Source: an uncultured Collinsella sp.
GTDB lineage: Bacteria > Actinomycetota > Coriobacteriia > Coriobacteriales > Coriobacteriaceae
Direction: 5' to 3'
Length of the DNA: 14,435 bases
Assembly: GCA_900544465.1 (NCBI GenBank)
Contig: UQVT01000035.1
Span: 1-14,435, forward strand
Within the stretch, counting starts at the first letter, position 1, and every line of letters starts with the position of its first letter. Shown one piece after another: positions 1-8,476 of the stretch. The notes beneath the pieces are model-generated. The model was given only the letters and a program-made list of their open reading frames with translations. It made no database searches and was not told where the DNA came from. Made by a program: the position numbers and the translations under genes.

Positions 1-922
1 GCGTTTGCTCCACGGCAAAGGTGAGCGGAATGTCTACGCCCAGTGAACGGGCAAGCTCGCTCACGCTGCGGGCCGCGACGGCACCCTCGACCACCATATG
101 CGTACGCGCCTGGTACTCGTCGAGCGACACGCCATGAGCGAACTCGTAGCCAAAGGTGCGGTTGCGCGAATGCTCCGAAGTGCAGGTGGCGATGAGGTCG
201 CCCATGCCGGCAAGCCCCATGCAGGTCATGGCCTGACCGCCGCGGGCGTGCACCAGGCGGCTGATCTCGGCCAGACCGCGCGTCATGATGAGGGCGAGCG
301 TGTTATCGCCCGCGCCGGTACCGGCGGAGATGCCGCATACGATAGCGATGACGTTTTTCATAGCGCCGCATACCTCGACGCCGGTCATGTCCTGCGACAG
401 GTAGATGCGGAAGGCCGTGGATAGGAGCAGGTTCTTAAAGGTCTCCCCTATCTGCGGATCTTCGCCGGCGATGACGGCGGCCGAAAGCCCGCCGCGGCAG
501 ATCTCCTCGGCATGGTTGGGGCCCGAGAGCGCCGCCACGCGCGACTCGTTGCCAATCTCGCTGGCGATGACCTCGCTCATGAGCAGTCCGGACTCGGGCT
601 CGATGCCCTTGGTGAGGCACAGAACCGGCGTCTCGTCCGCAATGAACGGCGCCGCCTGGTGGCAGACATTTCGCAGGTGCGTCGAAGGCACGGCAAAGAT
701 GATCGCATCAGCACCGTCGAGCGCCTGGGCCAGGTCCGTCGTGGCGACAACGTTTTCCGGCAGCACGTAGTCCACAAGATAGCGGGGGTTGCGATGCTCG
801 CCGTTGATGCCGGCGGCCGTCTGCTCGCTATGGGCCCACATGGTCACGCGCTCGGCTCGCGCAGCGGCAAGTCCGGCGACGGCGGTTCCCCAGGAGCCGG
901 AGCCAATCAGCGCAACATTCAT
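1..922 (-). CDS. gpsA: NAD(P)H-dependent glycerol-3-phosphate dehydrogenase GpsA (3' end cut off by the window)
   Basis: Cytosolic enzyme that reduces dihydroxyacetone phosphate to sn-glycerol-3-phosphate, the backbone for phospholipid synthesis. The 307 visible residues cover nearly the whole family length (about 330-340), and the reading frame is still open at base 1. The N-terminal Rossmann fold carries GSGSWGTA at residues 7-14. TKG at 104-106 and LSGPNHAEE at 132-140 are family signatures. The catalytic lysine is K189 in GAMKNVIAI, and GMGDLIATC (239-247) plus the NR pair at 254-255 bind substrate and cofactor in the C-terminal helical domain. The ATG at 922 is preceded by a GGAGAG ribosome site and lies 9 nt after the plsY stop, so it is probably co-transcribed with plsY, the acyltransferase that uses its product. 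A second ATG-like triplet at 918 is out of frame. Confidence 0.96.
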   Translation of the reverse strand, partial: MNVALIGSGSWGTAVAGLAAARAERVTMWAHSEQTAAGINGEHRNPRYLVDYVLPENVVATTDLAQALDGADAIIFAVPSTHLRNVCHQAAPFIADETPVLCLTKGIEPESGLLMSEVIASEIGNESRVAALSGPNHAEEICRGGLSAAVIAGEDPQIGETFKNLLLSTAFRIYLSQDMTGVEVCGAMKNVIAIVCGISAGTGAGDNTLALIMTRGLAEISRLVHARGGQAMTCMGLAGMGDLIATCTSEHSRNRTFGYEFAHGVSLDEYQARTHMVVEGAVAARSVSELARSLGVDIPLTFAVEQT

Positions 923-931
923 GACTCTCTC

Positions 932-1615
932 CTACTTATCGTCGGGCTCGGTGACGCGCTTGGTAAACGAGAGCTTGGACTCCTTACCGGTCATGAGCTT
1001 TTTGATGTTCGCGCGATGGGCCCACACCACGGTGATGCCGATTAGCGCCATGCAAAACTTGAGGCCCAGGCTGCTGTACGGAAAGACCGCGCAGGCAGCG
1101 ATGGGAAGACCAATGGCGGCGGCAAGCGAGCCCACCGACACAAACTTGGTGATGGCGACGGCCACGATAAACATGCCCAGCAGCGACAGGCCAATGGGCC
1201 AGTACCAGGCAAGAATCACGCCCAGGCCCACGGCGATACCCTTGCCGCCGTGGAAGTTAAGGTAGGGCGAGAAGATGTGCCCCCACACCGCAGCCAGGCA
1301 AATGACGCCGAGCGTCCAGTCGCCGGGGGCTCCGGGAGCCATAATGCTCGGAGGAAAGCCATAGCCCACGCCCGCGATAAGCGGACGCGCGATAAGGACG
1401 CAGATGGCGCCCTTAAGGCAGTCGAGCAGCAGCGTGAGCGCGGCCACCTTGGGGCCGGCTACGCGCAGGGCGTTGGTGGTGCCGATGTTGCCGGAGCCCG
1501 CCTTGCGAATGTCCGTGTGGTTGAACACGCGGCCCAGGATCAGGCCAAACGGAATCGCTCCGATAAAGAACGAAACAACGGCGCAGATGGCGGTCAGCAG
1601 AATCGGATTAAGCAT
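932..1615 (-). CDS. plsY: Acyl-phosphate:glycerol-3-phosphate acyltransferase PlsY
   Basis: Integral membrane enzyme that transfers an acyl chain from acyl-phosphate (made by PlsX, not in this window) to glycerol-3-phosphate, giving 1-acyl-glycerol-3-phosphate. The 227 residues contain the three conserved motifs: GSGNIGTTNALR at 40-51, NFHGGKGIAVG at 120-130, and HRANIKKLMTGKE at 200-212. Several hydrophobic stretches (about 4-28, 55-78, 100-115, 128-155 and 160-200) fit the multi-pass topology. The reading frame extends upstream, but the ATG at 1615 was chosen because it begins with the typical hydrophobic MLNPILLTAI and follows GAAGGAG at good spacing. This start overlaps the der stop by 8 nt, so translation is probably coupled to der. 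gpsA follows 9 nt later. Confidence 0.95.
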   Translation of the reverse strand: MLNPILLTAICAVVSFFIGAIPFGLILGRVFNHTDIRKAGSGNIGTTNALRVAGPKVAALTLLLDCLKGAICVLIARPLIAGVGYGFPPSIMAPGAPGDWTLGVICLAAVWGHIFSPYLNFHGGKGIAVGLGVILAWYWPIGLSLLGMFIVAVAITKFVSVGSLAAAIGLPIAACAVFPYSSLGLKFCMALIGITVVWAHRANIKKLMTGKESKLSFTKRVTEPDDK

Positions 1616-2942
1616 CCTTTTGCTCCTTCTTCCTAAAGAAGAGTCGGATGGGCGTGCCGGCAAAATCGAAGGTCGAGCGCATGCGGTTCTCCACGTAGCG
1701 CTGGTAGGTGTCGTTGACCAGGTCGCTGTGGTTGACGAAGAACGTGAACGTCGGAGGGTTGACGCCCGTCTGGGTCACGTAGTGCATGCGCAGGCGGCGC
1801 TTGCCGTCTACCACGGTGTGGCCGAACTCGCGCAGGTCGGTGAGGAACGTGTTGAGGCGCGAGGTGCTGATCTTTTGCGAACGCGTCTTCTCGGCGGCAT
1901 CGACCATCGCCCAGATCTTCTCGACGCTGCGGCCGGTCAGGGCAGAGATGCGCAGGTACTGGGCCCAGGGAGCCATGACGCCCAGACGGCGGTCGACGGT
2001 CTCCATGCAGGCCTCGCGCTTGCGGTCGTCGTCGAGCAGGTCCCACTTGTTGAGCAGCACTACGATGGCGCAGCCGCGCTCGATGGCAAGGCCCATGACC
2101 TTCTGGTACTGCTCGGTAACGCCCACGGAGGCGTCGACGACGAGCAGCGCCACGTCGGCGCGGTCGATGGCGCGCAGGCCGCGGACCATGGAGTAGTACT
2201 CGATGTTCTCGTACACGGTGCTCTTTTTGCGAATACCCGCGGTGTCGACCATGCGGTAGTGCTTGCCGTTGCGCTCGACGACGGTGTCGATGGCGTCGCG
2301 CGTGGTGCCGGCAATGTTGGACACGATGGAGCGGTCGGCGCCCAGGATGCGGTTGAACAGCGACGACTTCCCGGCATTGGGGCGGCCGATGATGGCCACG
2401 TTCAACGCATCGGGGAACTCATCGGCGACCTCGTCCTCTTCCTCGGGAAGCAGGGCCACGATGTCGTCGAGCAGGTCGCCCGTGCCATGACCATGCAGGG
2501 CCGAGAGCGGCGTGGGCTCGCCGATACCGAGCGAATAGAACTCCCAGATGCTGTCGTTCTCTCGATCGGGGTTGTCGAGCTTGTTCACCAGCAGAAAGAC
2601 CGGCTTGTCGCAGCGCTTGAGCATGCGAGCGACCGACTCGTCCTCCTCGGTGACGCCGGTGCGGCCGTCGACCACAAACAGGATGACGGCGGCTTCCTCG
2701 GCGGCGGCGAGCGCCTGGTCGCGGATGGACGTGGCAAAGACGTCATCGCTCTTGAGCGGTTCGATGCCGCCCGTGTCGACGATGGTGAACTCGCGGCCGT
2801 TCCAATCGGCCGTGTGATACGAGCGGTCGCGCGTGACGCCGCGGGACTCGTGGACGATGGCGTCCGAGGTCTGGGCCAGGCGGTTAACGAGCGTGGACTT
2901 GCCCACGTTGGGGCGTCCGACGACGGCGACGATAGGTTTCAT
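1608..2942 (-). CDS. der: Ribosome assembly GTPase Der (EngA)
   Basis: Essential double-GTPase needed for maturation of the 50S ribosomal subunit. At 444 residues it has the expected length. The first G domain starts with GRPNVGKST (residues 9-17), followed by DTGG and NKLD. The second has GRPNAGKSS, DTAGI and NKWD. The C-terminal third carries the KH-like domain, ending in a basic stretch (FRKKEQKDA) typical of EngA. The open frame runs 57 codons further upstream, but the ATG at 2942 gives the family N-terminus MKPIVAVVGRPNVGKST and has AAAGGAGAG just before it. The start is 10 nt after the stop of the DUF512 radical SAM gene; the stop overlaps the plsY start. Der next to DUF512, plsY and gpsA is a recurrent arrangement in Clostridia. 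Confidence 0.97.
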   Translation of the reverse strand: MKPIVAVVGRPNVGKSTLVNRLAQTSDAIVHESRGVTRDRSYHTADWNGREFTIVDTGGIEPLKSDDVFATSIRDQALAAAEEAAVILFVVDGRTGVTEEDESVARMLKRCDKPVFLLVNKLDNPDRENDSIWEFYSLGIGEPTPLSALHGHGTGDLLDDIVALLPEEEDEVADEFPDALNVAIIGRPNAGKSSLFNRILGADRSIVSNIAGTTRDAIDTVVERNGKHYRMVDTAGIRKKSTVYENIEYYSMVRGLRAIDRADVALLVVDASVGVTEQYQKVMGLAIERGCAIVVLLNKWDLLDDDRKREACMETVDRRLGVMAPWAQYLRISALTGRSVEKIWAMVDAAEKTRSQKISTSRLNTFLTDLREFGHTVVDGKRRLRMHYVTQTGVNPPTFTFFVNHSDLVNDTYQRYVENRMRSTFDFAGTPIRLFFRKKEQKDA

Positions 2943-2952
2943 CTGCTCTCCT

Positions 2953-4395
2953 TTAATGGGTAGGGTCAGTGGAAGTGTTAGAGTCTGCGGGCACAATGCC
3001 AAGGATGCGCTCCAGGGTATCGAGCAGCTCATGCGGCATGGTCGACACCACATGAACCTCGGCGCCGCGACTGGTAAGGCTTGCGAGTAAATCGTCACGA
3101 TGATACTCGTCAAGCGTCATGCCGTCAGCGTTGAACATGAGCTTAGGCACAAAGAGCATAACCCCCGACAGGTCTTGGGGCAGCTGCTCCAGAATGTCAC
3201 ACGCGACGATGAGGCCGGTCACGTCCACGTTGCCGCCAAAGTAGCGGTTCTTGATGGCCGTGACGGTGCCGGAAAGGCCCTGTGGAGACTCCACGAAGCG
3301 GGCGACGGTATCGCGTGCGCTGGCGCCCGAAAGACATACCAGGCGCTGGTCGCGGTCGGTCATAGCCTTGCGAACGCGGGCAAGGCGCTCGGCGCCGGTG
3401 GCAAGCACGTCGTCGGTCTCGTCCAGATACGAGCGGATCATGCCGATGCCGTCGTAGTACTGCGGGTAACCGTCGTAAAAGTCCGCCTCGGGCGGCTCGA
3501 TGCCGGCGTCCAGATAGAACTCGTCGCTCATCTGGAAGGTGTGGCGGCCAAAGCGTTCGTAGGCACGATCCTGGTAGGGACGGATCATGGCAATGGTCTC
3601 GCGCGCTAGCTCGGGCTTGTCGCTGTAGGACCAGCTAAAACGGTTCTGATGCTTGGTAAAACCGAGCGGCACAATGCCCAGGCTTGTGATTTGCTCGTGC
3701 TCCTCGCAAAAGCGCAGGGTCTTTTCCAGCTCTTCGCCGTCGTTCATGCCAGGGCACAGTACGATCTGGGCGTGGATCTCGATGCCGGCGGCCATGATGG
3801 CCTCGAGTACGTCCATGCCGCGCTGGGCGTTGCGGCCCATCATACGACGGCGGACGTCGGGGCTCACGGCATGGACCGACACGTTCATGGGGCTCATGTT
3901 GCGGGCGATGACGTTTTGCACGTCCTCGTCGGTGAGGTTCGTGAGCGTGACGAAGTTGCCCTGCAAAAAGCTCAGGCGGTAGTCGTCGTCGCGAATATAG
4001 AGCGTTGAGCGGCCGCCCTTGGGCAGCATGGTCATAAAGCAGAACACGCAGGCGTTTACGCAGGTACGCATGCCATCGAAGATAGGGCCATCGAACTCAA
4101 GGCCCCAGTCCTCTCCCGGGAAGCGGTCGAGCTCGACGGAGGTGACGGTGTTGTCGCGCGGATCGAAAACCTCCAGGTCGACGGTATCATCGTCGGCCTC
4201 CCAGAGCCACACGATCATATCGGTCAGCTGCTCACCGTTGACCGTGAGCACGCGCATGCCCGGCTCGATACCCACATCCCACGCGGGCGATTCGGGACGC
4301 ACGTTCTTTACGAGCGCGCCCTCACCCGGCTCGGGGTCGCGGCTGCGCCCGTAATCGGCCACCTCGGCGGCGTATGCGGGTACGGTCTGGTCCAT
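2953..4395 (-). CDS. DUF512 family PDZ/radical SAM protein, function unknown
   Basis: A 480-residue protein of the DUF512 family. An N-terminal PDZ-like segment (about residues 25-80, with GALVKNVRPESPAWDVGI and GMRVLTVNGEQL) precedes a radical SAM core whose [4Fe-4S] ligands are C112, C116 and C119 in CVNACVFCF. The C-terminal DUF512 domain includes the G(F/L)TKHQ and YPQYYDGIGM regions and a late block (VTGLIVACDIL) suggesting a substrate-binding domain. It should cleave S-adenosylmethionine, but the substrate is not known for this family. The ATG at 4395 was selected because it starts just before the PDZ region and sits 2 nt after the ispH stop. The best upstream AAGGAG lies 14 nt away inside ispH, so initiation may rely on coupling. 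It is 10 nt upstream of der, a conserved partnership hinting at a role linked to translation or ribosome assembly (inference only). Confidence 0.9.
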   Translation of the reverse strand: MDQTVPAYAAEVADYGRSRDPEPGEGALVKNVRPESPAWDVGIEPGMRVLTVNGEQLTDMIVWLWEADDDTVDLEVFDPRDNTVTSVELDRFPGEDWGLEFDGPIFDGMRTCVNACVFCFMTMLPKGGRSTLYIRDDDYRLSFLQGNFVTLTNLTDEDVQNVIARNMSPMNVSVHAVSPDVRRRMMGRNAQRGMDVLEAIMAAGIEIHAQIVLCPGMNDGEELEKTLRFCEEHEQITSLGIVPLGFTKHQNRFSWSYSDKPELARETIAMIRPYQDRAYERFGRHTFQMSDEFYLDAGIEPPEADFYDGYPQYYDGIGMIRSYLDETDDVLATGAERLARVRKAMTDRDQRLVCLSGASARDTVARFVESPQGLSGTVTAIKNRYFGGNVDVTGLIVACDILEQLPQDLSGVMLFVPKLMFNADGMTLDEYHRDDLLASLTSRGAEVHVVSTMPHELLDTLERILGIVPADSNTSTDPTH

Positions 4396-4397
4396 GA

Positions 4398-5297
4398 TTA
4401 GTGGTAAAGCTCCTTGATGCGAGCGACGGCTCGTTCGATGTGTTCTTGCGGGGTGGAGGCTCCGGCGGTGATGCCGATGTGGTGGGCGTCGGTAAACCAC
4501 GCGGCCTGGAGCTCGGAAGCTTCCTCGATGTGATGCGTGCGCTCGCAGGCGTCTGCGCAAATCTGCGCCAGGCGGCGGGTGTTGCCCGAGTTTTTGCCGC
4601 CCACGACGACCATGCAGTCGCAGCGGTTGGCAAGTGTGGCTGCTGCCTGTTGACGCTCACTCGTGGCGGCGCAGATGGTGTTGATCACGCGCAGCTCCTG
4701 CACACGCGGGGTGATGGCTGCCACGACCTCGGCGAGGTTCTGCGCGGTCTGGGTGGTCTGCACGACGAGGCCTACCTTGCCCTTGAACGGCAGCGCGTCC
4801 GCATCAGCGGCGCAACTCACGACCTGCGCATCGTCGCCGGCGTGACCCAGAATGCCCTCGACCTCGGGATGCCCCGGCTCACCCACGACCACCACGTGGT
4901 AGCCCTCGCGCACCAGGCGCTCGGCTGCCACGTGGACCTTCTTGACGTAGGGGCAGGTGGCATCGACCACGTCGAGGCCACGCTCGCGAGCGGCGTCGAT
5001 GACCTGCGGCACCACACCGTGGGCGCGGATGATCACGGTGCCCGACGTGGCGTCGTCCAAGGTGTCGGCCAGACCGACGCCTGCCTCGGCGAGCTCGCGT
5101 ACCACGATGGGATTATGGATGAGCGGACCAAGCGTGTGGACCTGAGTGCTCTCCCCTGCCTGCGGCGCGGCTGCCAGCGCCAAGTCGAGCGCTCGCTGCA
5201 CGCCGTAGCAGGTGCCGGCGTGGGCGGCGATTTCGATGGTGGGGGCGTCTGCCTTGCCGGGCACAGCCTCGGCAGTGTTAATAACTTCCTCGCCCAT
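4398..5297 (-). CDS. ispH: 4-hydroxy-3-methylbut-2-enyl diphosphate reductase IspH (LytB)
   Basis: Iron-sulfur enzyme of the last MEP-pathway step, which converts HMBPP into isopentenyl and dimethylallyl diphosphate. The 299 residues contain the three cluster cysteines C30 (HAGTCYGV), C115 (DATCPYVKK) and C209 (NTICAATSERQ). Substrate-site motifs are also present: IHNPIVVREL (60-69), RAHGV (91-95), GHPEVEG (142-148), QTTQT (180-184) and GGKNSGNT (233-240). The chosen ATG at 5297 is 2 nt after the plsC stop and has only a weak AGG upstream. An in-frame ATG at 5327 would add ten residues inside plsC without a better ribosome site, so the start is not certain. Placement between plsC and the DUF512 gene matches the cmk-plsC-ispH order of many Gram-positive genomes. 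Confidence 0.95.
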   Translation of the reverse strand: MGEEVINTAEAVPGKADAPTIEIAAHAGTCYGVQRALDLALAAAPQAGESTQVHTLGPLIHNPIVVRELAEAGVGLADTLDDATSGTVIIRAHGVVPQVIDAARERGLDVVDATCPYVKKVHVAAERLVREGYHVVVVGEPGHPEVEGILGHAGDDAQVVSCAADADALPFKGKVGLVVQTTQTAQNLAEVVAAITPRVQELRVINTICAATSERQQAAATLANRCDCMVVVGGKNSGNTRRLAQICADACERTHHIEEASELQAAWFTDAHHIGITAGASTPQEHIERAVARIKELYH

Positions 5298-5299
5298 GG

Positions 5300-6028
5300 C
5301 TAGAACCTGCCCGGATGCTCGGCGCACAGGTCATCGCGCATGGCGTAGACGCGGTTCATGGCCTCGGACTCAAACCATGCCAGGCGCTCCTTGCGCTTGA
5401 GCTCGGCCGGTGCGTCGGATAGCGAGATGGCCTTGCCGGCACGGATCCAGCACTTCTTGGGACGCATGAGCTTTTTGCCCGCAGGCGTGATATCGGACCA
5501 ACCGCAGATGGCGAGAGGGTTGACGGGCGCCTTGCCCATCTGGGCGATAAGCGCAAAACCGCCATGGACCTCGGGTTTAATCTCGCGCGAGCGGATGCGC
5601 GTGCCCTCGGGGAAGATCAGGACGTCCTCGCCGCGCTGCAGCGCATGCTGGGCGGCGCGCAGGCACTTCATGTCGGCGGTGCCACGCTCGACGGGAATGC
5701 CGCCTACGCGGCTAAAGGCCCAGCGCACGATCTTGGTTTTGGCGAACTCGGACTTAAAAATGGGGCGAATGCGGCGGCCGCCAAAGAACAGCGCCGTCTC
5801 TACAGCCAGGAGCTCGGCCATCGAGGTGTGGTTGCAGATGACCACGCTGCCGCGGCCTTCCTGGCGCTCAAACAGCAGATCGGCGTCCTCGACCTTCCAG
5901 CGCCACATGAGCTTGGAGAAGGCCCAGAGGATTGCCATGACCACGACGACGGTGCCGCGGATGAGCGCCGGGAACTCAGCGTAGGGGGCGTTGTAGTAAT
6001 CCTCGGGCGTCTGTTTAAACAGGCGCAT
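5300..6028 (-). CDS. plsC: 1-acyl-glycerol-3-phosphate acyltransferase (PlsC family) with a variant HX4E motif
   Basis: Membrane-associated acyltransferase expected to convert lysophosphatidate to phosphatidate. The 242 residues start with a hydrophobic anchor (about 22-40), followed by block I around H67, block II GGIPVERG (109-116), block III FPEGTR (139-144) and block IV VNPLAICGW (169-177). The striking feature is block I: it reads NHTSMAEL, so the acid four residues after H67 is E72 rather than the aspartate of the canonical NHX4D. All other blocks look intact, so it is probably active but may have altered rate or specificity. The ATG at 6028 is preceded by an excellent AAAGGAGGT that lies within the last codons of cmk. 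The gene is 3 nt after cmk and 2 nt before ispH. Together with GpsA and PlsY downstream it completes phosphatidate synthesis. Confidence 0.9.
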   Translation of the reverse strand: MRLFKQTPEDYYNAPYAEFPALIRGTVVVVMAILWAFSKLMWRWKVEDADLLFERQEGRGSVVICNHTSMAELLAVETALFFGGRRIRPIFKSEFAKTKIVRWAFSRVGGIPVERGTADMKCLRAAQHALQRGEDVLIFPEGTRIRSREIKPEVHGGFALIAQMGKAPVNPLAICGWSDITPAGKKLMRPKKCWIRAGKAISLSDAPAELKRKERLAWFESEAMNRVYAMRDDLCAEHPGRF

Positions 6029-6031
6029 GGG

Positions 6032-6718
6032 CTACCTCCTTTGGTTGATGAGGTCCTCGATAATCGAGACGACCTCATCGATGGTGTAGGCGGTGGAGTC
6101 GACGTGCACGGCGTCCTCAGCGGGAACGAGCGGTGCGACCTCGCGACTGCTGTCGAGCTTGTCGCGCTGCTTGAGGGCGTCGAGGGTCTCGTCGACCTCG
6201 GCCTCGAGCTGCTCGGACGTGAGCGGCTGGGCGTCGTTTTGGTGACGCTGCAGCACGCGGCGGCGGGCGCGCTCACGCGGGTCGGCGGTCAGGAAGACCT
6301 TGACCTGCGCGTTAGGGAACACGACGGTACCGATGTCGCGACCCTCGGCCACAATATCGCGGTCCTCGGCGGCGCGGCGCTGGTGGATGAGCATGGCGGC
6401 GCGCACGCCCGGATAGGCCGAGACCTTGGACACGTTGGCGTCGACCTGCGGGGTGCGGATGGCGGCCGAAGCGTCCTGGCCGTCAATGGTCAGGCGCGTG
6501 TCCTCGCCGGTGCCGTTGGTAAAGCGAATCTCGATCTGCTCGGCGAGGGCGTCGATGGCCGCCTCGTCGTCCAAATCGATGCCACGGTCGAGCGCGGCGA
6601 AGGTGACGGCGCGATACATGGCGCCCGTGTCGAGCTTGTTAAAGCCCAGCTGGCGGGCGATCTCCTTGGCGATGGTGGACTTGCCGGAACCGGCGGGGCC
6701 GTCGATGGCGACGATCAT
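6032..6718 (-). CDS. cmk: Cytidylate kinase Cmk
   Basis: Cytosolic kinase that phosphorylates CMP and dCMP with ATP, recycling CMP released by phospholipid and RNA turnover. The 228-residue protein has the P-loop GPAGSGKST at 7-15, the CMP-binding LDTGAMYRA at 29-37, the DANVSKVSAYPGVR block near the middle, the EGRDIGTVVFP block, and a basic LID-like RERARRR segment. The ATG at 6718 follows AAAGGAAG at normal spacing. A 66-nt GC-rich gap separates it from the rluB-like gene upstream, and I see no clear promoter there. Its last codons (NQRR) double as the ribosome site of plsC, which implies tight coupling of the two genes. Confidence 0.96.
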   Translation of the reverse strand: MIVAIDGPAGSGKSTIAKEIARQLGFNKLDTGAMYRAVTFAALDRGIDLDDEAAIDALAEQIEIRFTNGTGEDTRLTIDGQDASAAIRTPQVDANVSKVSAYPGVRAAMLIHQRRAAEDRDIVAEGRDIGTVVFPNAQVKVFLTADPRERARRRVLQRHQNDAQPLTSEQLEAEVDETLDALKQRDKLDSSREVAPLVPAEDAVHVDSTAYTIDEVVSIIEDLINQRR

Positions 6719-6784
6719 GCAATGCTTCCTTTCGATGGGTGACGTGCTGGTATGGTTCGCGGGCGTTGGGGCGCGGCGGGTTGC

Positions 6785-7750
6785 CTAGCCCGTGTATCGC
6801 TCGCGGTAGGTGTTGCGCTTGGGGGCGGAGCCGTGGCTGCCATGGTGCCGCGTGTGGCTGGCGGGCGTGTCTTGGGGCTTGCCGCCGTTGCGCTTGACGC
6901 TCGCCTGCTTGGGCGGGATGCCGCCGCTTTTTAGGATCTGCACCTCGCGGTCGGTGAGCTCGCGCCACGAGCCCTTGGTCACATCCTTGAGCTCCAGGCC
7001 GGCAAAGTTGCAGCGATGCAGACGGATTACCGGATGGTGAATCTTGCTCAGCATGCGCTTGACCTGGTTCTTGCGGCCCTCGCGGATGATGACCTCCACG
7101 GCGGTGGTGCCGGGCTTGACGCCCTGGGGAGCTACGGCCTCGGCCTCGCGCGCGTTAATGATTCGGCAGATCGCCGGCTGGCATAGGCCGTCGTCGAGCT
7201 CGATGCCACGGCGTAGCGGCGTGAGGTCGCGGTCGATTAGCTGCCCGTCCACAAGTGCCTGGTAGGTCTTATAGACATGCTTGCTGGGGTGCAGCAGGTC
7301 CTGTGACAGGTCGCCGTCGGTGGTAAAGAGCAAAAGGCCCGTGGTGTCGCGGTCCAGGCGGCCCACCGGGAAGAGTCCCGGAAAGCGGTCGCGGGGGACC
7401 AGGTCGGCCACGCAAGGGCGCTCCTGCGGGTCGCTCATGGTGGTGAGGTAGCCGGTCGGCTTGTAGAGCATCAAGTAAACGGCGCCCTGGTCGAGCTTGA
7501 CGGGCATGCCGTCGACCTCGATTTGATCGTGGTCGACATCGACCTTGGTGCCCAGCTCGGTCGCGACCTGGCCGTTGACGGTCACGCGGCCAGCGGTCAT
7601 CAGGTCCTCTGAGCCGCGACGGCTCGCCACGCCCGCGCGTGCCAAAAAGCGCTGCAGGCGCATGGTGTGCGGGTAGACGGGCTGTGCGTCGGTTGCGGGT
7701 ACCGCGTTGCCCATGGCGCGCGTCTCCCCTACTTCGTTAGTCCTTGTCAT
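6785..7750 (-). CDS. rluB: RNA pseudouridine synthase, RluB/RsuA family
   Basis: Predicted enzyme that isomerises a uridine in ribosomal RNA, most likely in 23S rRNA given its position after scpAB. From the 7750 start the protein has 321 residues. An S4 RNA-binding domain (about 30-85, MRLQRFLARAGVASRRGSE) is followed by the catalytic domain with GRLDRDTTGLLLFT; D133 is the catalytic aspartate. The block IREGRKNQVKRML is also typical. The last 40 residues form a basic His/Lys/Arg-rich tail probably contacting RNA. Two starts are plausible: 7750 with a strong GGAGG six nt upstream, overlapping scpB by 14 nt, and 7714 with AGGGGAG. The first has the better ribosome site. RluB versus the closely related RluE/RluF/RsuA types cannot be decided by eye. 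Confidence 0.92.
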   Translation of the reverse strand: MTRTNEVGETRAMGNAVPATDAQPVYPHTMRLQRFLARAGVASRRGSEDLMTAGRVTVNGQVATELGTKVDVDHDQIEVDGMPVKLDQGAVYLMLYKPTGYLTTMSDPQERPCVADLVPRDRFPGLFPVGRLDRDTTGLLLFTTDGDLSQDLLHPSKHVYKTYQALVDGQLIDRDLTPLRRGIELDDGLCQPAICRIINAREAEAVAPQGVKPGTTAVEVIIREGRKNQVKRMLSKIHHPVIRLHRCNFAGLELKDVTKGSWRELTDREVQILKSGGIPPKQASVKRNGGKPQDTPASHTRHHGSHGSAPKRNTYRERYTG

Positions 7751-8465
7751 GCAAATCCTCCGAGGTCTCGTCGACGACTAGGGTCTCCAAGTCCTCGACT
7801 GCCTCAACATCTTCAATATCGGTATCGAGCAGTTCGCGCTCTTCGTCCAAGTCCTCGGCCTGCTCCTCGAGCGTGGACTGAATACTGCGGCCGCTCAGGC
7901 GCTCGCGGATAAACTGACGCGACTGCTCGTCGGGGGCAAACTGCTCCAGGTCGGGCAGGTCGCGGGTGGAGCGCAGGCCGAACTTTTCCAAGAAGGCGTT
8001 GGTCGTGCCGTAGATGATGGCCTGACCGCGCTGGGGATCGCGGCCGAGCTCGCGCACCAGACCCTTGTCCACGAGCGACGCGATGACGCCGTCGGAATTG
8101 ACGCCGCGGATGCCCTTGACCACCTCGCGCGTCACGGGCTGGTGGTATGCGATGACGGCCAGAGTTTCGAGCGCCGCCTGCGACAGCTTTTGCGTGTCCC
8201 AGCTCAACACATAGGCCTCGACCACGTCGTGGTAGGCGGGGTGCGTAAACAGGCGCCAGCCGCCGGCGACCTCGCGCAGCTGAAAGCCGCGGTTGGCCTC
8301 CTCGTACTCAACCTTGAGCTCGGCGAGCAGCGACGCGCACTCGCCGGGGGCGATATCCAGTGCGCCGGCCAGCGCGGGCGCACTCACCGGGTCGCTCGAC
8401 ACCAGCAGCAGCGCCTCGAGGGCGCCTTTGAGGCTGTTTGCCTCCAGCGTGGAAAGGGTTGACAT
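7737..8465 (-). CDS. scpB: Segregation and condensation protein ScpB
   Basis: Winged-helix subunit of the SMC-ScpAB condensin, which compacts and segregates the chromosome. It has 242 residues. The N-terminal winged helix starts at LEALLLVSSDPVS. The second carries the hallmark blocks TLAVIAYHQPVTR, IRGVNSDGVI, and LVDKGLVRELGR followed by YGTTNAFLEKFGL. The last 45 or so residues (from about 198) are an exceptionally acidic Asp/Glu-rich tail, a variable region in this family. The ATG at 8465 follows TAGGAG, where the TAG is the scpA stop codon, so translation of the two partners is coupled. The stop codon overlaps the start of the rluB-like gene by 14 nt. Confidence 0.95.
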   Translation of the reverse strand: MSTLSTLEANSLKGALEALLLVSSDPVSAPALAGALDIAPGECASLLAELKVEYEEANRGFQLREVAGGWRLFTHPAYHDVVEAYVLSWDTQKLSQAALETLAVIAYHQPVTREVVKGIRGVNSDGVIASLVDKGLVRELGRDPQRGQAIIYGTTNAFLEKFGLRSTRDLPDLEQFAPDEQSRQFIRERLSGRSIQSTLEEQAEDLDEERELLDTDIEDVEAVEDLETLVVDETSEDLHDKD

Positions 8466-8476
8466 GGTTGCGGCTC

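Noticed and set aside
1404..2963. 519-codon open frame on the plus strand opposite der and plsY
   Set aside because: It is antisense to two well-supported genes, has a composition biased to Val/Ala/Asp/His, shows no family motifs and arises from the GC-rich codon pattern of the opposite strand.
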